From: Sphingomonas pituitosa NBRC 102491
Lineage (GTDB): Bacteria; Pseudomonadota; Alphaproteobacteria; Sphingomonadales; Sphingomonadaceae
Assembly (NCBI RefSeq): GCF_001598435.1
Contig: NZ_BCYY01000019.1
Location: 37,237-101,236 of the forward strand
Reading direction: 5' to 3'
Length of the DNA: 64,000 bases
The notes under the pieces are model-generated. The model saw only the letters and a program-made list of their open reading frames with translations. It searched no databases and was not told the DNA's origin. The position numbers and the translations under genes are program-made. Numbering within the stretch: position 1 is the stretch's first letter; each line of letters starts with the position of its first letter. This document shows positions 9,057 to 16,460 of this stretch, in pieces.

Positions 9057-9218
9057 ATGGCCGAACCCCTCAACCCCGGCGACGACGCAGCGCCCGGTAC
9101 CCCCGGCACCGGCGAGGATGTCTGCCGGCGCTGCGGCGGCTCCGGCCGGATCGACGGCGCCGAATGCCCGAACTGCGGCGGCACGGGGAAGGTGGTGGAG
9201 GGGATCGGCGGGGGGTAA
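9057..9218 (+). CDS. Small zinc-ribbon protein with DnaJ-type CxxCGGxG motifs
   Basis: A 53-residue protein starting at ATG 9057, ten bases after the cupin gene stop and preceded by GGAGCAGG. The C-terminal half carries CRRCGGSG and CPNCGGTG, two CxxCGGxG knuckles as in the DnaJ zinc centre, which together would bind one zinc ion. The N-terminal 20 residues are acidic and proline/glycine-rich and probably disordered. It is likely co-transcribed with the cupin gene. Function is unknown; a stand-alone rubredoxin-like or chaperone-accessory role is possible. Confidence 0.75.
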   Translation: MAEPLNPGDDAAPGTPGTGEDVCRRCGGSGRIDGAECPNCGGTGKVVEGIGGG

Positions 9219-9241
9219 CCGTCGAAACCCCTATCCGTTCC

Positions 9242-9309
9242 CCTGCAAAAGCAGGGGCCCAGGGCAGGAGAGGGAATCGCCCGTGGCCCTGGGCCCCTGC
9301 TTTCGCAGG
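9242..9309. repeat. Palindromic intergenic repeat, family A (REP-like)
   Basis: Two 24-base arms (9242-9265 and 9286-9309) are inverted copies of each other with few mismatches; each contains GCAGGGGCCCAGGGC or its complement, and the outer ends pair as CCTGC/GCAGG. The 20-base spacer is GC-rich. It lies between convergent genes (zinc-ribbon protein and nucleoside transporter). Such short inverted pairs are common in sphingomonad intergenic regions and could also act as a transcription stop. Confidence 0.75.
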
Positions 9310-9360
9310 AGCGCAAGGGTGCAGGATCACGGACAGGGCAGGCGCGCTTTAACGCGACGC

Positions 9361-10614
9361 TTACGGCAGCAGCAGGCCCGCCAGCGCCGCCGACATCAGG
9401 TTGGCCAGGCTGCCGGCGATCAGCGCCTTGATCCCCAGCCGCGCGATTACCGGGCGCTGGTTGGGCGCCAGGCTGCCGGTGGTCGCCATCTGGATCGCGA
9501 TCGAGCTGAAATTGGCGAAGCCGCACAACGCGAAGGTGATGATCGCCTTGGAGCGCGGCGCGAGGTCGGTCGCCTTGCCGAGCTCGATGAAGCCGACGAA
9601 TTCGTTGAGCACCACCTTGGTGCCAAACAGGCCGCCAGCGGTCAGCGATTCGTGCCACGAGATGCCGAGCAGGTACATCACCGGCGCGAAGATCGTGCCG
9701 ATGATCGCCTGGAAGCTGAGGCCGGGATAGCCGAACCAGCCGCCGACGATGCCGAGCAGGCCGTTGGCCAGCGCCACGAGCGCCACGAAGGCGAGCACCA
9801 TCGCACCCACCGCCACTGCGATCTTCACGCCGGTCGAGGCGCCATTGGCCGCCGCCATGATGATGTTGGCGGCGCGTTCTTCCTGGAAATCCTCCTCGGC
9901 GACGCGGATCACCTCGTCCTCACCGGACATTGGTGCGTCGATGGCGGCGGGCTCGTCCGGCATGATGATCTTGGCCATCATCAGCCCGCCCGGCGCCGCC
10001 ATGAACGACGCGGCGAGGAGGTAGGGCAGCGAGGCCGGCCCGAGCAGGCTGGCATAGGCGGCGAGGATCGTGCCCGCGACGCCGGCCATGCCCACGCTCA
10101 TCACCGCGAACACCTGCGAGGGGGTGAGCCGGGCGAGATAGGGGCGGATCACCAGCGGCGCCTCGCTCTGGCCGACGAAGATGTTCGCCGCCGCGCACAG
10201 CGATTCGACCTTGCTGACCCCGGTCACCTTCTCGATCGCGCCGCCGATCCAGCGCACCACCAGCTGCATGATGCCGACATGGTAGAGGATCGAGACGAGG
10301 GCGGCGAAGAAGATGATCACCGGCAGCGCGGCGATGGCGAGGCTCTGCCCGCCCAGTTCCGGCTTGGCGAGATTGCCGAACAGCAGCTGGGTGCCCGCGC
10401 TGGCATAGCCGAGCAGCGCCGAGACGCCGTTCGCCATGCTGTGCAGCGCCACCTGGCCCCAGGCGGTGCGCAGCACGATAATCGCCATGCCGGCCTGGAG
10501 CAGGAAGGCGGGGACGACGATGCGCAGCCGAATCGCCCGGCGATTGCTGGATAGCAGGACGGCGATAGCCAAAATCGCCAGCACCCCGAAAATGCCGATC
10601 GGGAAATGAGTCAT
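9361..10614 (-). CDS. Concentrative nucleoside transporter (CNT/NupC family)
   Basis: A 417-residue inner-membrane protein with about ten hydrophobic helices, probably importing nucleosides with protons or sodium. Typical CNT phrases are present: IIFFAALVSILYHVGIMQ, the motif AANIFVGQSEAPLVIRPY, and FALCGFANFSSIAIQ near the C-terminus. The ATG at 10614 opens directly into the first membrane helix. A start at 10659 would add 15 unsupported residues. It is a single-gene unit downstream of the convergent repeat at 9.2 kb. Confidence 0.9.
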   Translation of the reverse strand: MTHFPIGIFGVLAILAIAVLLSSNRRAIRLRIVVPAFLLQAGMAIIVLRTAWGQVALHSMANGVSALLGYASAGTQLLFGNLAKPELGGQSLAIAALPVIIFFAALVSILYHVGIMQLVVRWIGGAIEKVTGVSKVESLCAAANIFVGQSEAPLVIRPYLARLTPSQVFAVMSVGMAGVAGTILAAYASLLGPASLPYLLAASFMAAPGGLMMAKIIMPDEPAAIDAPMSGEDEVIRVAEEDFQEERAANIIMAAANGASTGVKIAVAVGAMVLAFVALVALANGLLGIVGGWFGYPGLSFQAIIGTIFAPVMYLLGISWHESLTAGGLFGTKVVLNEFVGFIELGKATDLAPRSKAIITFALCGFANFSSIAIQMATTGSLAPNQRPVIARLGIKALIAGSLANLMSAALAGLLLP

Positions 10615-10728
10615 TCTGAAGTCGTTAGTCCCCACCGCCGGCGGAGTTCGTGCCAGCAAACCGAACGACCATACACGGGATGGCGCGTCTTGCCAGCCGC
10701 TTGCGTTCGCCGGGCCGGGACAGGTGCC

Positions 10729-11343
10729 TCAGCCGTCCAGCCCTGCGGCAAAGGCCAGCCGCAGGGCTTCGGACAGGCTGCGTGCCTCCAGCTTGGCCAT
10801 CGCATTGGCCCGGTGGACCTCCACCGTGCGTGGCGAGATGCCGAGATCATAGGCGATCGTCTTGTTCGGATGCCCGCGTACCAGTCCGCGCAGCACGTCC
10901 TGTTCGCGCGGCGATAGCATGGCGATGCGGCGTTCCGCCTCTGCCTGGCTGGCAACGGCCGCGTCGCCTTCCTCCAGCCGCTCGAAGCCGCGTTCGAGGG
11001 CAGCGACCAGAGCATCCTTTTCGAACGGCTTTTCCAGGAAATCCAGTGCACCGCCCTTCATCGCCGCGACCGCGGTGCCGACATCGCCGTGCCCGGTCAG
11101 CACGATCACCGGCAGCTTGACGCCGCGCCTGGCAAGCTCGGCCTGCACTTCGATCCCGTCCATCTCCGGCATGCGCACGTCGAGCAGGATGCAGCCGGGC
11201 TTCGCCTCCTCGATCTTGTCCAGGAACGCGACGCCGGAGGGATAGGTGTCGACGTCATAGCCCGAGGTGCGCAGCATGAAGCTGGTCGACCGACGGACCG
11301 ATTCCTCGTCATCGACAAGGTGGATGCGCTTGCGCTCGCTCAT
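10729..11343 (-). CDS. fixJ: Two-component response regulator, FixJ family
   Basis: A 204-residue regulator with a receiver domain (1-120) and a LuxR-type helix-turn-helix (about 140-200). The acidic pocket is DDEE at 11-14, the phosphorylation site is D55 in [11 protein letters not shown], and the conserved Lys is K105 in EKPF. The output domain has [20 protein letters not shown] and [15 protein letters not shown]. Its ATG overlaps the stop of the sensor gene upstream (ATGA type), so the pair is co-translated. In relatives, FixJ activates fixK and microaerobic respiratory genes; no such target gene lies in this window apart from the nearby FNR-like box. Confidence 0.93.
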   Translation of the reverse strand: MSERKRIHLVDDEESVRRSTSFMLRTSGYDVDTYPSGVAFLDKIEEAKPGCILLDVRMPEMDGIEVQAELARRGVKLPVIVLTGHGDVGTAVAAMKGGALDFLEKPFEKDALVAALERGFERLEEGDAAVASQAEAERRIAMLSPREQDVLRGLVRGHPNKTIAYDLGISPRTVEVHRANAMAKLEARSLSEALRLAFAAGLDG

Positions 11344-12854
11344 GCGGGTTCCTCGTGTGCGGACATCAGGGTGAAGTTGAAGATCGTGCCGCCCTCGGCG
11401 CGCGGCTCGGCCCAGATCCGGCCGCCATGCGCCTCGACGATGGTGCGGCAGATCGACAGGCCGAGGCCCATGCCCTGTTCCTTCGTGGTGGCGAAGGCCT
11501 GGAACAGCCGCGGGGCCTGTTCGGGCGCGATGCCGGGGCCGCTGTCCGCCACCCACACCCGCACCAGGTTGCGCGGCGCCACTTCCGATCCGATGGTGAT
11601 CTCGCGCACCGGGCTTTCCGCCATCGCCTCGATCGCGTTGCGGATCAGGTTGACCAGCACCTGCTGGATCTGCACCCGGTCGCACAGCACCGCCGTGGCG
11701 TGCGGATCGAGCGCGTAGAAGGCGCGGACGCCCAGTTCGCGCGCGCCGGTAAGCGCCAGGCGGCTCGCTTCGTCGATCAGCCGGGGCAGGTCGACCAGCC
11801 CCATGTCCGCCTCGCCGCGCGCGACGAACGCACGCAGGCGCCGCACGATGTTGCCGGCCCGGAGCGCCTCCTTGACCGACTCCTCCATCGCTTCCTGGAT
11901 CATCGCCTGATCCTCGGGATCGTCGCTGTTCCGCGCCATCAGGTTGCGACCCGCCTCCAGATAGTTGGCGATCGCGGTGAGCGGCTGGTTGAGCTCGTGC
12001 GCCAGCGTCGAGGCCATGGTGCCCATGGCGGACAGGCGCGAGACGTGGATCAGCTCCGACTGGAGTTCCTTCAGCTGGAGTTCGGCGCGCTGCTCGTCGG
12101 TCAGGTCGCGGATGAAGCCGGTGAAGATGCGGTGGCCCTCGCTGCTCGCCTCGCCGACCTGCAGCTCCATCGGGAAATCGGTGCCGTCGCGGCGCTGGCC
12201 GACGACGATGCGGCCGATGCCGATCACCCGCCGCTCGCCGGTGGTGAGGTAGCGGGAGAGGTAGCTGTCGTGCAGCTGCGCATCGGGCGCCGGCATCAGC
12301 ATGCTGACGTTGCGGCCGATCACGTCGGCCTCCTTCCAGCCGAAAAGACGCTCGGCGGCGGCGCTGAACGAGAGGATGATGCCCTGGTCGTCGATCACCA
12401 CCATCGCCGAGGGCACGGTGGCGAGAATCGAGCGCAAGTGGAGCGCGCTGCCGGCAAGCGCCGTCTGCGAAGCCTTGTGATCGGTGATGTCGCGAAACAC
12501 CTCGGCATAGCCGCGCAGCGAACCATCGGCATCGATCAGCGCGGTCAGCTGCACTTCGGCCAGATATTCGCTGCCGTCGCGGCGGATCCGCCAGCCTTCC
12601 TCGATCAGCCGGCCGGCGTCGCGGGCACGGTCGAGGTCGCGCGCCGGCTTGTCGGCGCGGGCTTCGGCGGCGGGATAATGGAGCGCCAGTCCGGCATTCG
12701 CGAGATCTGCGGGCGTCCAGCCGTCGAGCAGCTCGACTCCGCGGCTCCAGCTCGCGATCCGCCCGTCCGCGTCGAGCAGGAAAACCCCCCGGTCGCTCGC
12801 CGCCTCGAACAGCAACGCCATCGCCGCGGGATCATGTGCAGGCCGATCCGTCAT
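11340..12854 (-). CDS. fixL: Oxygen-sensing histidine kinase, FixL type
   Basis: A 504-residue sensor with two PAS domains (about 15-125 and 137-258), a dimerisation/phosphoacceptor helix (His286 in LAHELNQPL) and a C-terminal ATPase domain. The second PAS domain keeps the heme pocket of rhizobial FixL: the proximal-type His195 in LHDSYLSRY, Arg201, and Arg215 in VIGIGRIV, which align with His200, Arg206 and Arg220 of Bradyrhizobium FixL. A true heme-based oxygen sensor is therefore likely. There are no membrane helices. The start at 12854 is chosen over an upstream ATG because the extra 19 residues are outside the first PAS domain. It is divergent from the microprotein gene at 12987. Confidence 0.92.
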   Translation of the reverse strand: MTDRPAHDPAAMALLFEAASDRGVFLLDADGRIASWSRGVELLDGWTPADLANAGLALHYPAAEARADKPARDLDRARDAGRLIEEGWRIRRDGSEYLAEVQLTALIDADGSLRGYAEVFRDITDHKASQTALAGSALHLRSILATVPSAMVVIDDQGIILSFSAAAERLFGWKEADVIGRNVSMLMPAPDAQLHDSYLSRYLTTGERRVIGIGRIVVGQRRDGTDFPMELQVGEASSEGHRIFTGFIRDLTDEQRAELQLKELQSELIHVSRLSAMGTMASTLAHELNQPLTAIANYLEAGRNLMARNSDDPEDQAMIQEAMEESVKEALRAGNIVRRLRAFVARGEADMGLVDLPRLIDEASRLALTGARELGVRAFYALDPHATAVLCDRVQIQQVLVNLIRNAIEAMAESPVREITIGSEVAPRNLVRVWVADSGPGIAPEQAPRLFQAFATTKEQGMGLGLSICRTIVEAHGGRIWAEPRAEGGTIFNFTLMSAHEEPA

Positions 12855-12919
12855 AAACTCCGATACTTGTGCGCGCTGTTTCTCACTCCGTACGCATCCT
12901 CCCGCCGGCACGCTAGGAT

Positions 12920-12933
12920 TTGATCACGGTCAA
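12920..12933. promoter_or_regulatory. FNR/FixK-type binding site
   Basis: TTGAT-CACG-GTCAA matches the FNR/FixK consensus TTGAT-N4-ATCAA at nine of ten fixed positions. It lies 65 bases upstream of the fixL start and about 60 bases upstream of the divergent 38-residue gene, a placement suited to activating one or both. This would place the sensor and the microprotein under oxygen control. Confidence 0.6.
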
Positions 12934-12986
12934 AGTAAAGGCCGGGCAACCGCGGCACGATTTCGCTCTTCCTGATGGAGGCGGAA

Positions 12987-13103
12987 ATGCTCGACGTCAT
13001 CGGCAGCAATTACCTGTATATGATCCTGGTCGCGATGGGGATTTTCACCCTCGCCCTCGCGTTCGTCAGCCTCAGCGAGTACATGCATCCGCGGGATCGG
13101 TGA
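12987..13103 (+). CDS. 38-residue single-helix membrane microprotein
   Basis: ATG at 12987 is preceded by GGAGGCGG at good spacing, and the frame closes with TGA at 13101-13103. The peptide has a short N-terminus (MLDVIGSN), one hydrophobic helix of about 22 residues (YLYMILVAMGIFTLALAFVS) and a charged tail (EYMHPRDR). An in-frame ATG at 12975 lacks a ribosome site. Its position directly behind an FNR/FixK-like box and divergent to fixLJ suggests a hypoxia-induced small membrane protein, perhaps a subunit or regulator of a respiratory enzyme; this is inference. Confidence 0.6.
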   Translation: MLDVIGSNYLYMILVAMGIFTLALAFVSLSEYMHPRDR

Positions 13104-13149
13104 TCGCCACGGGCTTCCCCCGCGGCCCGCGCCGCGCTAGCGCGCTTGC

Positions 13150-14040
13150 ATGACTGCGAACCTGTCGATCGCCGGCCTGGAACTGGGCGGTACCAAATGC
13201 GTGGCAACCTTGGGCAGCGGGCCCGGCGACGTGCGCGAACAGCATGTCGTGCCGACCACGGACCCTGCGACCACCCTCGCCGCGATCGAAGCGGTGCTGG
13301 ATGGCTGGCGCTTCGATGCGATCGGCATCGCCAGCTTCGGGCCGATCGAGCTCAACCCGGCGCGGCCGAATTTCGGCTCGATCATCGCGACGACCAAGCC
13401 CGGCTGGAACGATACCGATCTCGTGCGGCGCCTCGCAGCCCGCTACGGCAAGCCGCTGGCGATCCAGACCGACGTCAACGGCGCAGCGGTGGCGGAGGCG
13501 CGGTGGGGCGCTGCGGCCGGGCTGTCTACCCACGCCTATATCACCATCGGCACCGGCGTGGGCGTGGGGCTGGTGGCCAATGGCCGCCCGATCATGGGCT
13601 ATGCGCATGGCGAGGCCGGGCACATGCGCTCGGCCCGCGCGCCGGGCGACGGCTTTGCCGGCTGGTGCCCGTACCATGGCGATTGCGCAGAGGGGCTGCT
13701 TTCCGGCCCTGCGCTGGCGGCGCGATTCGGTCGCCCGGGGCAGGAGGTCGGCGACGATGCGCCCGAATGGGACTATTTCGCGCACGATCTCGCCGCGCTG
13801 CTCCACAACCTGATCGTCAGCCTTGCGCCCGAGCGGATCGCGATCGGCGGCGGCGTGATGACCAAGCGACCGCAGCTGTTCGGCGCAGTGCGCGAGAAGG
13901 TGGCGGCGATGATCAACGGCTATGGCGCGCTGGCCGGCTATTGCGCCGAGCTCGACACGCGCGTCGGCCCGCCGGGGCTGGGCGACATGGCGGGCCCGCT
14001 GGGCGCGATCGCGATGGGGCTGGAAGCGCTCGATCGCTGA
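13150..14040 (+). CDS. ROK-family sugar kinase (fructokinase type)
   Basis: A 296-residue cytoplasmic kinase, probably phosphorylating fructose or a related hexose with ATP. The N-terminal phosphate loop is GLELGGTKC, the catalytic region has QTDVNGAAVAEARWG, and ATP binding is shown by TIGTGVGVGL. The ROK zinc motif is complete, a His in GHMRSARA followed by CPYHGDCAEGL. That compact zinc motif and the overall length point to the Mak/ScrK-type fructokinases rather than to ROK repressors, as there is no helix-turn-helix. It lies 46 bases after the microprotein gene. Confidence 0.88.
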   Translation: MTANLSIAGLELGGTKCVATLGSGPGDVREQHVVPTTDPATTLAAIEAVLDGWRFDAIGIASFGPIELNPARPNFGSIIATTKPGWNDTDLVRRLAARYGKPLAIQTDVNGAAVAEARWGAAAGLSTHAYITIGTGVGVGLVANGRPIMGYAHGEAGHMRSARAPGDGFAGWCPYHGDCAEGLLSGPALAARFGRPGQEVGDDAPEWDYFAHDLAALLHNLIVSLAPERIAIGGGVMTKRPQLFGAVREKVAAMINGYGALAGYCAELDTRVGPPGLGDMAGPLGAIAMGLEALDR

Positions 14041-14099
14041 AAAGCGCGGGCCGGGGGTTGCATCCCGGCCACAAGCGGCATAGAGGGCGCACCCTCGGT

Positions 14100-14176
14100 C
14101 GGGGCGTAGCGCAGCCTGGTAGCGCATCACACTGGGGGTGTGGGGGTCGCAGGTTCGAATCCTGTCGCCCCGACCA
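14100..14176 (+). tRNA. tRNA-Pro (anticodon GGG)
   Basis: A full 77-base cloverleaf. The acceptor stem CGGGGCG pairs with CGCCCCG, the D-arm is GCGC/GCGC, the anticodon stem TCACA/TGTGG encloses CTGGGGG with anticodon GGG, and the T-arm contains GGTTCGAATCC. CCA is encoded at 14174-14176. It stands alone between the sugar kinase and hslV. Confidence 0.97.
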
Positions 14177-14280
14177 AGCCACACCCAACACTTCCTCAAA
14201 ATCGTCGGATCGTTGCGGAGACGCGGCCTTAGGGGAACTCCCCCTTTGCACGCCCGCGCATGCCACCCATATGCGCGTCC

Positions 14281-14847
14281 ATGAACGACAAGAACACCGC
14301 GTGGCACGGCACGACGATCCTCTCCGTGCGCAAATCCGGAAAAGTGGTGATCGCGGGCGACGGCCAGGTTTCGGCCGGCAACACCGTGATGAAGCCCAAC
14401 GCGCGCAAGGTGCGCCCCTTGGGCGACGGCAAGGTGATCGCGGGCTTTGCCGGCGCCACTGCCGATGCCTTCACCCTGTTCGAGCGGCTGGAGGCCAAGC
14501 TGGAACGCCACCACGGCCAGCTGCTGCGCGCGGCGGTGGAGCTCGCCAAGGACTGGCGCACCGACAAATATCTCCGCAACCTGGAGGCGATGCTGCTCGT
14601 CGCCGACAAGGAGGTGACGCTGGTCATCACCGGCAATGGCGACGTGCTGGAACCCGAGGCGCATGAGCATGGCATCGTCGCGTCGATCGGATCGGGCGGC
14701 AATTTCGCGCTCTCCGCGGCGCGGGCGCTGATCGAGTACGAACCCGATGCCGAAGTGGTCGCGCGCAAGGCGATGGCGATCGCCGGTGAGCTGTGCGTCT
14801 ACACCAACGACCGGCTGACCCTGGAGACGTTGGACAGCGTCGCCTGA
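14281..14847 (+). CDS. hslV: ATP-dependent protease subunit HslV
   Basis: Peptidase ring of the HslVU (ClpQY) protease, 188 residues. The catalytic Thr is expected at residue 11 (HG-TTILSVR) after removal of a short leader. [30 protein letters not shown] and the C-terminal [20 protein letters not shown] are family signatures. The ATG at 14281 is chosen; an in-frame ATG at 14260 would add seven residues. The ATPase gene hslU follows, but a 115-bp cruciform repeat is inserted between the two. Confidence 0.96.
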   Translation: MNDKNTAWHGTTILSVRKSGKVVIAGDGQVSAGNTVMKPNARKVRPLGDGKVIAGFAGATADAFTLFERLEAKLERHHGQLLRAAVELAKDWRTDKYLRNLEAMLLVADKEVTLVITGNGDVLEPEAHEHGIVASIGSGGNFALSAARALIEYEPDAEVVARKAMAIAGELCVYTNDRLTLETLDSVA

Positions 14848-14852
14848 CCCCT

Positions 14853-14967
14853 TTTCAGCCCTTCCTCCTGGGAGGAGGGGATGGGGGTGGAGGGATCCCA
14901 GACCAGATGTTGGTCTCGGTGAGACTCTGCCCCACTCCAACCCCTCCCCTGAAGGAGAGGGGCTTCA
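14853..14967. repeat. Cruciform intergenic repeat, family B, copy 1
   Basis: A 115-bp imperfect inverted repeat. The left arm (14853-14890) contains CCTCCTGGGAGGAGGGG and GGGGGTGG; the right arm (14932-14967) contains CCCCTCCCCTGAAGGAGAGG. Each arm can also fold on itself. The centre carries GGTCTCGGTGAGACTC. The same structure occurs at 16285-16401, so this is a dispersed element rather than part of hslV or hslU. It fills most of the 135-base hslV-hslU gap. Confidence 0.85.
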
Positions 14968-14982
14968 GATCCGAGAGACCAA

Positions 14983-16275
14983 ATGAACCAGAATCTCACC
15001 CCCAAGACGATCGTCGCCGCGCTCGACGCGCACATCATCGGCCAGCGCGACGCCAAGAAGGCCGTTGCGGTCGCGCTGCGCAATCGCTGGCGCCGGCAGC
15101 AGCTCGCCGCCGACCTGCGCGACGAGGTGACGCCGAAGAACATCCTGATGATCGGGCCCACCGGTTGCGGCAAGACCGAGATCAGCCGCCGCCTCGCCAA
15201 GCTGGCCGACGCGCCCTTCGTGAAGGTGGAAGCGACCAAGTTCACCGAGGTCGGCTATGTCGGCCGCGACGTCGAGCAGATCGCCCGCGACCTGGTCGAA
15301 GAGGCGATCCGGCTCGAGAAGGAGCGCCGCCGCTCGGCGGTGAAGGACAAGGCCGAGGAAGCGGCGATGGGCCGGCTGCTCGACGCGCTGACCGGCAAGG
15401 ATTCGAGCACCGCGACGCGCGAGGCGTTCAAGCAGCGCTTCAACGAGGGCCTGCTCGACAATACCGAGATCGAGATCGAGGTGGAGCAGGCGCCGCAGAT
15501 GCCGTTCGACATCCCCGGCGGCGCGCCGCAGATGATCAACCTGTCGGAGATGATGAAGGGCCTGACCGGCACGCCGCTCAAGCGCCGCAAGCTCAACGTC
15601 CGCTCGGCCTGGGAAAAGCTCGTCGAGGAAGAGGCCGACAAGCGCCTCGACCAGGACGAGGTGAGCCGGGTGGCGCTGGCGGACGCGGAAGCGAACGGGA
15701 TTGTCTTCCTCGATGAGATCGACAAGATCGCCGTGTCCGACGTGCGCGGCGGTTCGGTGAGCCGCGAAGGCGTGCAGCGCGACCTGCTGCCGCTGATCGA
15801 GGGCACTACCGTTGCCACGAAGTATGGCCCGATGAAGACGGACCATATCCTGTTCATCGCGTCCGGCGCGTTCCATGTGGCGAAGCCCAGCGACCTGCTG
15901 CCCGAGCTGCAGGGCCGCCTGCCGATCCGGGTGGAGCTGAAGGCGCTGACCGAGGAGGATTTCGTCGCGATCCTTTCCGACACCAAGGCGAGCCTGGTGC
16001 GGCAATATGCCGCGCTGCTCGGCACCGAAGGCGTCTCGATCGACTTCACCGAGGACGGCATTCGCGCGGTCGCCAAGATCGCCGCCGAGGTGAATGCCGA
16101 GGTGGAGAATATCGGTGCCCGCCGGCTGCAGACGGTGATGGAGAAGCTGCTCGAGGAAGTCAGCTTCGAGGCCGAGGACCGTGGCGGCAGCGCCGTGGTG
16201 ATCGATGCGGCCTATGTCGACCAGCAGCTCGCCAGCGTGGCGCGGAACACGGATCTCAGCCGCTACGTGCTGTAA
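14983..16275 (+). CDS. hslU: ATP-dependent protease ATPase subunit HslU
   Basis: AAA+ unfoldase that feeds substrates to HslV, 430 residues. Walker A is GPTGCGKTE (about 60), Walker [11 protein letters not shown] (about 245), and sensor regions include [20 protein letters not shown]. The C-terminus ends DLSRYVL, the tail that inserts into HslV to activate it. The ATG lies 15 bases after the end of a cruciform repeat, so its ribosome site (GAGAGACC) sits at the edge of that element. A second copy of the repeat follows the stop codon. Confidence 0.97.
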   Translation: MNQNLTPKTIVAALDAHIIGQRDAKKAVAVALRNRWRRQQLAADLRDEVTPKNILMIGPTGCGKTEISRRLAKLADAPFVKVEATKFTEVGYVGRDVEQIARDLVEEAIRLEKERRRSAVKDKAEEAAMGRLLDALTGKDSSTATREAFKQRFNEGLLDNTEIEIEVEQAPQMPFDIPGGAPQMINLSEMMKGLTGTPLKRRKLNVRSAWEKLVEEEADKRLDQDEVSRVALADAEANGIVFLDEIDKIAVSDVRGGSVSREGVQRDLLPLIEGTTVATKYGPMKTDHILFIASGAFHVAKPSDLLPELQGRLPIRVELKALTEEDFVAILSDTKASLVRQYAALLGTEGVSIDFTEDGIRAVAKIAAEVNAEVENIGARRLQTVMEKLLEEVSFEAEDRGGSAVVIDAAYVDQQLASVARNTDLSRYVL

Positions 16276-16284
16276 CGCTGCTCC

Positions 16285-16401
16285 CTTGAGCCCCTCCTCC
16301 TTGGAGGAGGGGTTGGGGGTGGAGGGATTCCAGGACGCCTGTTGATCTCGGTGAGACACGGCCCCACCCCCAGCCCCTCCCCTAAAGGGGAGGGGCTTGA
16401 G
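16285..16401. repeat. Cruciform intergenic repeat, family B, copy 2
   Basis: A 117-bp element with the same plan as the one at 14853-14967. The left arm 16285-16322 begins CTTGAGCCCCTCC and ends GGGGGTGG; the right arm 16364-16401 begins CCACCCC and ends GGGGCTTGAG. The arms are near-perfect inverted copies. The centre again carries ATCTCGGTGAGAC. It separates hslU from the oligopeptidase gene and may terminate transcription. Confidence 0.85.
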
Positions 16402-16460
16402 TAGCATCTACCCCAACGATCTGTCAGGTTCCCGCGACCGAATCGATCCCGGGGGATTCC

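Noticed and set aside
9242..9309. Short direct and inverted repeats as a CRISPR array
   Set aside because: Only two inverted arms, no regularly spaced direct repeats, and no cas genes anywhere in the window.
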